From the NCBI GenBank assembly GCA_044356865.1, contig JBIKVN010000109.1, forward strand, positions 1 through 10,042: a DNA stretch of 10,042 nt. The letters are read 5' to 3'. A program made the translations under genes and the position numbers. The notes below the pieces were generated by a model. That model was not told the DNA's origin and ran no database searches. It saw only the letters and a program-made list of their open reading frames with translations. Below, in pieces: positions 5,881 through 10,042 of the stretch (positions within the stretch are counted from its first letter, which is position 1; every line of letters begins with the position of its first letter). The DNA is from JBEIUL01 sp044356865 (lineage in GTDB: Bacteria; Planctomycetota; Phycisphaerae; Phycisphaerales; SM1A02).

Positions 5881-6483
5881 GTGCACCAGCCGGCCCGAAC
5901 CGCCCGGATCGTCCGGCAGGACGAGCTCGACGAGAACGCGGATCGGCTCGCCCATTGGCTCTCGAGGCCGGTCGGCGAGCGCATCCGGTACGTCGAGGAG
6001 TTGCGGCGGATGGCCGTACCCCGCGGCTCGAGGGACCCGTCGATGGAACTTCATTCCGACCACCGCGACCTGCTCGCGATCCTGAACGCGAAGGGTGTCG
6101 CGTACGTGGTCGTCGGGGGCATGGCCGTCGCGCACCACGGTGCACCCCGATTCACCGTCGATCTCGACCTCTTCGTTCACGACTCGTTCGCGAACCTTCG
6201 CCAGCTGGCCAATGCCTTGGCACAGTCCGGCTTCGCGGCTGGGGAACTGGCTGAAGTCGAGTTTCTGGATTCGACTCGAGCGATTCAGCTGGGGTTCGAA
6301 CCCTGGAGAATCGACCTTCTCTCCTGCCTCGCCGGCGTCACCTGGGACGAGGCCGCCGCCGGCGCCGAGACCGGAGACTTCGGTGTGCCCGCACCGGTCC
6401 TCGGACGGGCCGAACTCATCCGCAACAAGCGGGCCGTCGGCCGGCCGCAGGACCTCGCCGACATTGCCCGGCTCGGCGGGTGA
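5881..6483 (+). CDS. AbiEii/DUF6036-like nucleotidyltransferase with fused N-terminal helical module
   Basis: A 200-residue protein from a GTG start. Residues about 57-200 form a polymerase-beta-type nucleotidyltransferase: VVVGGMAVAHHGAPRFTVDLDLFV (split as Gly79-Gly80, Arg90, Thr92, Asp94, Asp96), a third acidic position at Asp145 in RIDLL, and a conserved end LIRNKRAVGRPQDLADIARL (179-198). This pattern matches the AbiEii/DUF6036 group, whose members include toxins of toxin-antitoxin and abortive-infection systems. Residues 12-46 (DELDENADRLAHWLSRPVG, then ERIRYVEELRRM) resemble a short separate protein that, from memory, often precedes such genes. Here it is in the same frame. An internal ATG at 6043 would give the nucleotidyltransferase alone. 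The promoter-like site at 5846-5874 favours the long form. Base use is less GC-extreme than in the neighbours, consistent with transfer. The substrate nucleotide and target are unknown. Confidence 0.8.
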   Translation: MHQPARTARIVRQDELDENADRLAHWLSRPVGERIRYVEELRRMAVPRGSRDPSMELHSDHRDLLAILNAKGVAYVVVGGMAVAHHGAPRFTVDLDLFVHDSFANLRQLANALAQSGFAAGELAEVEFLDSTRAIQLGFEPWRIDLLSCLAGVTWDEAAAGAETGDFGVPAPVLGRAELIRNKRAVGRPQDLADIARLGG

Positions 6484-6560
6484 GGCGATGCGCGGCACCA
6501 AGAGTCGGCCGCGGGCCGGCACCGATGAAGGCCGGAGCCGTCGATCGCACGGGCGCGGAA

Positions 6561-6581
6561 CGACGAGGCCATGCCTCGTCG
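6561..6581. terminator. perfect 9-bp inverted repeat, possible bidirectional terminator
   Basis: CGACGAGGC - CAT - GCCTCGTCG is a perfect 9-bp stem with a 3-base loop. It lies in the convergent gap, 78 bases past the + strand stop and 115 bases past the - strand stop. A bidirectional terminator or an mRNA 3'-end barrier is plausible. No T-tract follows on either strand, so intrinsic termination of the classical kind is not shown. Confidence 0.4.
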
Positions 6582-6594
6582 GCGACGGACGCCA

Positions 6595-6611
6595 CGGCCG
6601 CTCGACGGCCG
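6595..6611. repeat. second inverted repeat in the convergent gap
   Basis: CGGCCG - CTCGA - CGGCCG is a 6-bp stem with a 5-base loop, 13 bases from the larger hairpin. Both arms are themselves palindromic. It may add to transcript-end structure, but a short GC palindrome could arise by chance here. Confidence 0.3.
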
Positions 6612-6695
6612 GGTCCGCGAGCCGGCGTGATCGAACCGACCTCCATTCAGGCGCGTGGCCAACGGGACCAGATCGCGTCGATGCGCGCGTACCCG

Positions 6696-8018
6696 TCAGA
6701 CGAGCAGCGCCGCCGGCCGCTCGATCAGGTCCTTCAGCGTCGCGAGGTACTGCGCCGCCATCGCCCCGTCGATCACGCGGTGGTCGAGCGAGAGCGTCGC
6801 CGACATCTCCCAGCCCACCGCGAGCTGGTGGTTCCGCACCACGGGCTGCTCGATCGCGGCGCCGCAGGCGAGGATCGCGCTATTCGGCGGGTTGATGATC
6901 GCGGTGAAGTGGTCGACGCCGAACATCCCGAGGTTCGAGATGGTGAAGGTCGCGCCCGACATCTCGTCCATCGAGAGACCCCTCTCGCGGGCCTTCTCGG
7001 CGAGGAACCGCGTCTCCTGCGAGATCTGCCGCAGGCTCTTGAGGTCGGCGTTCCGCAGGACGCCGACGACCAGGCCGCCGCCGCGGCTCTCGTCGAGCGA
7101 GATCGCCACGCCGACGTTCACGTCTCCGTGCATCACGATGCGGTCGCCCGCGAAGCTCGCGTTGAAGTACGGGTGCCGGCCCATCGCGAGGGCGCAGGCC
7201 CGCACCAGGAAGTCATTCACCGAGAGCTTCACGCCGTAGGAGGAGAGTTCCCGGTTCAGGCGGGTCCGCTCGGCGAGGAGGTCGTCCATCGCGAACCGCA
7301 TCGTGACCTGGTAGTGCGGGATCGACTGCTTGCTCTCGACGAGCCGGCGGGCGATGGTCTGCCGCATGCCGTTGAGCGGGATCTCGCGGCCGGCGCCGAG
7401 CGGCGTGATCGCCGCGACGGCCGCCGCGGCGGGCTTCGTGACCGCCAGCGGGGTCGAGGTCTCGATGGCCGTCCCCAACGAAGTCCCGATGGCCGCCGCC
7501 GCCGCCGCCGCCTGCCGCGTCTCGGCCACCGAGTCGCCCTCGGTCGCGGCGAGGATGTCCCGCTTGATCACGCGGCCTCCGGGGCCGGTGCCCTTCAGGC
7601 GGCGGAGGTCGACGCCGAGCTCCTCGGCCATGCGGCGGGCGACCGGGCTCACGCGGAGCCGCTCGCCGGAGGTCTCGGCCTCGACGACCGGACGGGCCGC
7701 GGGAACGGCGGCGGGCGCGGCGGGCGCCGCAGCCGGGACCGGAGCGGGAGCCGCCGCCGGCTTCGCCCCGCCCATGTCGCCCTTCACCTCGATGACCGCG
7801 ATCGGCGTGCCGACCGGCACCTGCTTGCCCGGCTCGACGAGCAGCCGCGAGACGGTGCCGTCGTCGAAGCACTGCATCTCCATCGTGGCCTTGTCGGTCT
7901 CGATGTCGGCGACGACGTCGCCCGAACGCACCTTGTCGCCTTCCTTCACGTTCCAGCGGATGACGGTGCCCGCCTCCATGGTGTCGGAGAGTCGGGGCAT
8001 GGTCAGCGAGATCGGCAT
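6696..8018 (-). CDS. pdhC: pyruvate dehydrogenase E2, dihydrolipoamide acetyltransferase
   Basis: The 440-residue core subunit of the pyruvate dehydrogenase complex. It carries acetyl groups on lipoate and transfers them to CoA. Domains in order: one lipoyl domain (about 2-78) with the lipoylation site Lys43 in ETDKATME; an Ala/Pro linker (about 85-115); a peripheral subunit-binding domain (about 119-157, VSPVARRMAEELGVDL then GTGPGGRVIKRDIL); a second Ala-rich linker (about 158-208); and the catalytic domain (about 210-440). The active-site motif DHRVIDG gives His413 and Asp417. SNLGMFGVDHFTAIINPP (361-378) is also typical. The gene starts 22 bases after the E1 beta stop and is the last gene of the E1 alpha-E1 beta-E2 operon. 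There is no strong Shine-Dalgarno site; GGAA lies about 10 bases upstream. Pyruvate is favoured over branched-chain substrates by gene order and sequence, but that is not certain. Confidence 0.93.
   Translation of the reverse strand: MPISLTMPRLSDTMEAGTVIRWNVKEGDKVRSGDVVADIETDKATMEMQCFDDGTVSRLLVEPGKQVPVGTPIAVIEVKGDMGGAKPAAAPAPVPAAAPAAPAAVPAARPVVEAETSGERLRVSPVARRMAEELGVDLRRLKGTGPGGRVIKRDILAATEGDSVAETRQAAAAAAAIGTSLGTAIETSTPLAVTKPAAAAVAAITPLGAGREIPLNGMRQTIARRLVESKQSIPHYQVTMRFAMDDLLAERTRLNRELSSYGVKLSVNDFLVRACALAMGRHPYFNASFAGDRIVMHGDVNVGVAISLDESRGGGLVVGVLRNADLKSLRQISQETRFLAEKARERGLSMDEMSGATFTISNLGMFGVDHFTAIINPPNSAILACGAAIEQPVVRNHQLAVGWEMSATLSLDHRVIDGAMAAQYLATLKDLIERPAALLV
7492..7512 (-). repeat. 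(GCC)7 triplet repeat inside the E2 linker
   Basis: Seven tandem GCC units encode most of a seven-alanine run (residues 170-176) in the flexible linker between the subunit-binding and catalytic domains of E2. Changes in copy number would stay in frame and alter only linker length. Confidence 0.7.
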
Positions 8019-8040
8019 GGGTCGGTTTCCGGGAAGGCGA

Positions 8041-9060
8041 TCAGGCGCGGTAGGTGGCGGTGCGGACCGCCTCGCAGATCTTGCGGGCGTTGGGCAGGTA
8101 CTCCTGCTCGAGATTCGACGCGTACGGGGTCGGCACGTCGTCGGAATGCACGCGAAGGGGCGGATGGTCGAGGTCGTCGAAGCAGCGGTGTGCGACCTGC
8201 GCCGCGACCTCGGCCCCCGGCGAGGCGAACGGCCAGCTCTGGTCGACGACGACCAGGGCGTTCGTCTTGCGGACCGAGCGGAAGAGCGTCTCGGTGTCGA
8301 GCGGACGGATGGTCCGGCCGTCGATCACCTCGCACGAGATCCCTTCCTTCGCGAGGGTCTCGGCGGCCTCCATCGCGAAGTGCACGGGCCGTCCCCACGA
8401 CCAGATGGTGCAATCCGTTCCCTCGCGGCGGACGATCGCCTTGCCGAACGGGATCGAATACTGCTCCTCGGGCACCGGGCCCTTCATGCCCAGCATCCGC
8501 TCGCTCTCGAGGAAGAAGACCGGATCGTCGTCGCGAATCGCGGTGACCATCAGGCCCTTCGCGTCGTAGGGATCGCTCGGGATCGCGATCTTCATGCCGG
8601 GCACGTTCGAGTAGAGGCCTTCGACGCACCAGGAGTGCGTCGAGCCGAGCTGCCCGCCCGCCCCGTCGTTGCCGCGGAAGACGATCGGGCAGCCGAACTG
8701 GCCGCCCGACATGTAGAGCATCTTCGGGGCGTTGTTCAGGATCGGGTCGGCGGCCACGAGGCTGAACGACCACGACATGAACTCGCAGATCGGCCGCAGG
8801 CCGGCCATCGCGGCGCCGATCGCGAGGCCCGCGAAGCCGCTCTCGGAGATCGGCGTGTCGATGATGCGGCGGGGCCCGAACTCCTCGAGCATGCCGCGGC
8901 TGACCTTGTAGGCCCCGTTGTACTCGCCGACCTCCTCGCCGAGCAGGAAGACCCGCTTGTCGCGGCGCATCTCGCCGCTCATCGCCTCGCGGATCGCGTC
9001 GCGGAACTCGATCTCGCGGGTCCCGGCCGGCACCGGCATCGTCGCGCTGGTCGCCATCAT
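8041..9060 (-). CDS. pdhB: pyruvate dehydrogenase E1 component, beta subunit
   Basis: A 339-residue subunit that pairs with E1 alpha in the thiamine-diphosphate-dependent decarboxylation of pyruvate. Family landmarks: REIEFRDAIREAM (15-27), VFLLGEEVGEYNGAYKVSRG (37-56), DTPISESGFAGLAIGAA (68-84, with the cofactor-contacting Glu73), FRGNDGAGGQLGSTHS (128-143, active-site His142) and PGMKIAIPSDPYDAKGL (154-170). The C-terminal transketolase domain is present (VIDGRTIRPLD, about 244-254). The start is uncertain. The ATG pair at 9060/9057 is listed, but a GTG at 9069 overlaps the E1 alpha stop as GTGA and has AGGGGG 7 bases upstream, so translational coupling from the GTG (three extra residues) is a good alternative. 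The next gene, E2, begins 22 bases after this stop. Confidence 0.94.
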   Translation of the reverse strand: MMATSATMPVPAGTREIEFRDAIREAMSGEMRRDKRVFLLGEEVGEYNGAYKVSRGMLEEFGPRRIIDTPISESGFAGLAIGAAMAGLRPICEFMSWSFSLVAADPILNNAPKMLYMSGGQFGCPIVFRGNDGAGGQLGSTHSWCVEGLYSNVPGMKIAIPSDPYDAKGLMVTAIRDDDPVFFLESERMLGMKGPVPEEQYSIPFGKAIVRREGTDCTIWSWGRPVHFAMEAAETLAKEGISCEVIDGRTIRPLDTETLFRSVRKTNALVVVDQSWPFASPGAEVAAQVAHRCFDDLDHPPLRVHSDDVPTPYASNLEQEYLPNARKICEAVRTATYRA

Positions 9061-9065
9061 CGTGG

Positions 9066-10042
9066 TCACGGCTGCACCCCCTGCTTCCCGGTCAGCATGT
9101 TCGGCAGGCTCGTGCCGGTGTACGGGCCCATCCTCTCGACGAAGACATCGTGGTAGAGCTCGGACAGCGGCGGCGGCGGGCTCGCGTCGGAGAACGCGAT
9201 CGCCTCGCGGACCTCCGCCCGGATCTCCTCCTCCATCCGCTCGAGCACCTCGCCGGGCAGCAGGCCGCGGTCCTTCAGGTGCTTCTGGAGCCGACCGATC
9301 GGGTCCTCGCTGTCCCAGGCCTCCTCTTCCTCGCGGGTGCGGTACTTCCGCGGGTCGGACATCGAGTGGCCCTTGTAGCGGTAGGTCTTCATGTCGACGA
9401 AGGCCGGCCGGGAGGTCGTGCGGGCCTTCTCGACCACCTGCGACATCTTCAGCCAGACGTTGACCACGTCCATGCCGTCGATCTCGTAGCCGTCGAGGCC
9501 GTTCGCCTCGCCCTTCGCGACCAGCCGGTGGGCCATGGTCGTGCCGCGGTGGATGGCGGTGCCCATCGAGTAGCCGTTGTTCTCGACGATGAAGACGACC
9601 GGCAGGTCGAGGAGCCCCGCGAGGTTCATCGCCTCGTGGAACGCCCCCTGGTTCACCGCCCCGTCGCCGAGGAAGCCGAGGGTGACGCGGGAGTTCTTCC
9701 GGCCCGCGATCACCTCGTCCTCGTACTTCGTCGCGAAGGCGAGCCCCGCCGCGAGCGGCGTCTGGGCGCCGACGATGCCGTGGCCGCCGTAGAGGTGGTT
9801 CGCCTTGTCGAACATGTGCATCGAGCCGCCCTTGCCCTTCGCGCACCCGTCGATCTTGCCGAACATCTCGGCCATGCACGCCCGGGCGGTCATGCCGCGG
9901 GCAAGGGCGTGGCCGTGGTCGCGGTAGGCGGTGACGACCGGGTCGTCCTTCCGCAGGGCCTCGAGGCAGCCGACCGCGACGGCCTCCTGCCCGATGTAGA
10001 CGTGGCAGAAGCCGCCGATCTTCTTCTCCTGGTAGGCCTGCA
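9066..10042 (-). CDS. pdhA: pyruvate dehydrogenase E1 component, alpha subunit (partial, 5' end outside window)
   Basis: At least 324 residues of the E1 alpha subunit, open to the right edge. Its first complete codon is at 10040, so the true start is off the window and probably a few tens of residues are missing. It binds thiamine diphosphate and Mg2+ with the motif GDGAVNQGAFHEAMNLAG ending in ENN (counting from the first visible residue, Gly125-Gly127 to Asn155). IGQEAVAVG (16-24), YRDHGHALARG (39-49), GKGGSMHMFD (69-78) and GGHGIVGAQTPLAAGLA (85-101) are typical. The loop YRYKGHSMSDPRKYR matches the segment that is phosphorylated in mitochondrial enzymes. Regulation by phosphorylation is not implied here. 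The methionine at 9893 is internal, not the start. The stop overlaps a possible GTG start of E1 beta. The operon promoter lies outside the window. Confidence 0.95.
   Translation of the reverse strand, partial: QAYQEKKIGGFCHVYIGQEAVAVGCLEALRKDDPVVTAYRDHGHALARGMTARACMAEMFGKIDGCAKGKGGSMHMFDKANHLYGGHGIVGAQTPLAAGLAFATKYEDEVIAGRKNSRVTLGFLGDGAVNQGAFHEAMNLAGLLDLPVVFIVENNGYSMGTAIHRGTTMAHRLVAKGEANGLDGYEIDGMDVVNVWLKMSQVVEKARTTSRPAFVDMKTYRYKGHSMSDPRKYRTREEEEAWDSEDPIGRLQKHLKDRGLLPGEVLERMEEEIRAEVREAIAFSDASPPPPLSELYHDVFVERMGPYTGTSLPNMLTGKQGVQP

Larger units (their letters stand above)
6484..6695. other. convergent intergenic region without a supported gene
   Basis: These 212 bases separate the stops of the nucleotidyltransferase (+) and E2 (-) genes. 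Short open frames cross it on both strands, but none begins or ends within it in a convincing way and none gives recognisable protein. It contains the two inverted repeats listed separately and nothing else that I can support. Confidence 0.6.

Noticed and set aside
4010..6145. A 711-codon open frame on the - strand and other very long frames opposite the real genes
   Set aside because: They lie antisense to well-supported genes, are dominated by Arg, Ala, Pro and Gly, and show no domain. Long spurious frames are expected at this GC content.
5881..6483. A complete two-gene AbiE-type toxin-antitoxin system
   Set aside because: No AbiEi-like or other separate antitoxin gene is present. The upstream neighbour is the lectin gene and the downstream gap has no supported frame. 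Only the fused N-terminal module is a candidate partner.
8041..9879. A single 612-codon fused protein covering E1 beta and the region of E1 alpha
   Set aside because: The part beyond about 9069 is an out-of-frame shadow of E1 alpha. E1 beta homology begins just after the ATG/GTG cluster at 9060-9069.
9066..9893. E1 alpha starting at the methionine at 9893
   Set aside because: The frame continues to the window edge with conserved E1 alpha sequence (IGQEAVAVG, YRDHGHALARG), so this methionine is internal.
1..10042. CRISPR arrays, insertion sequences, integrases, tRNA or rRNA genes
   Set aside because: I saw no spaced direct repeats, transposase-like protein, terminal inverted repeats flanking a gene, or recognisable RNA gene sequence.

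Overview
The window is very GC-rich, has tightly packed genes on both strands, and looks like a bacterial chromosome. I infer a planctomycete, probably of the Phycisphaerae. The main reasons are an exported lectin-like protein ending in a GDxNGDxxxDxADLxxLL dockerin-type tail of the kind common in that group, the general lack of Shine-Dalgarno sites, and the overall protein composition. This assignment is inference; there is no rRNA or other marker gene here.

Layout. (1) Positions 1-1975, + strand: the tail of an unrecognised gene, a predicted lipoprotein of unknown function, and phosphatidylserine synthase (pssA), closely spaced as an operon. (2) Positions 1979-4838: a divergent transport locus. 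A TroA/ZnuA-like substrate-binding lipoprotein lies on the - strand. On the + strand are a LolD/MacB-type ABC ATPase and a MacB/FtsX-type permease with histidine clusters. Together they look like a metal (zinc-like) system built on a MacB-type pump rather than on a ZnuB-type permease. (3) Positions 4925-5839, + strand: a secreted L-type lectin domain protein with an intact Ca/Mn site and a C-terminal dockerin-like repeat pair. (4) Positions 5881-6483, + strand: an AbiEii/DUF6036-like nucleotidyltransferase whose N-terminal about 50 residues look like a small partner protein that is usually a separate gene. (5) Positions 6484-6695: a 212-base convergent gap with two inverted repeats. (6) Positions 6696-10042, - strand: the pyruvate dehydrogenase operon, in transcription order E1 alpha (cut by the window edge), E1 beta and E2.

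A pattern across the window: all four genes that begin outside an operon (the binding protein, the ATPase, the lectin and the nucleotidyltransferase) have a TANNNT hexamer ending 6-8 bases before the start codon and no Shine-Dalgarno sequence. None of the operon-internal genes have it. This suggests leaderless transcription from a Pribnow-like -10 element. The transport locus and the fused nucleotidyltransferase are the parts most worth following up.
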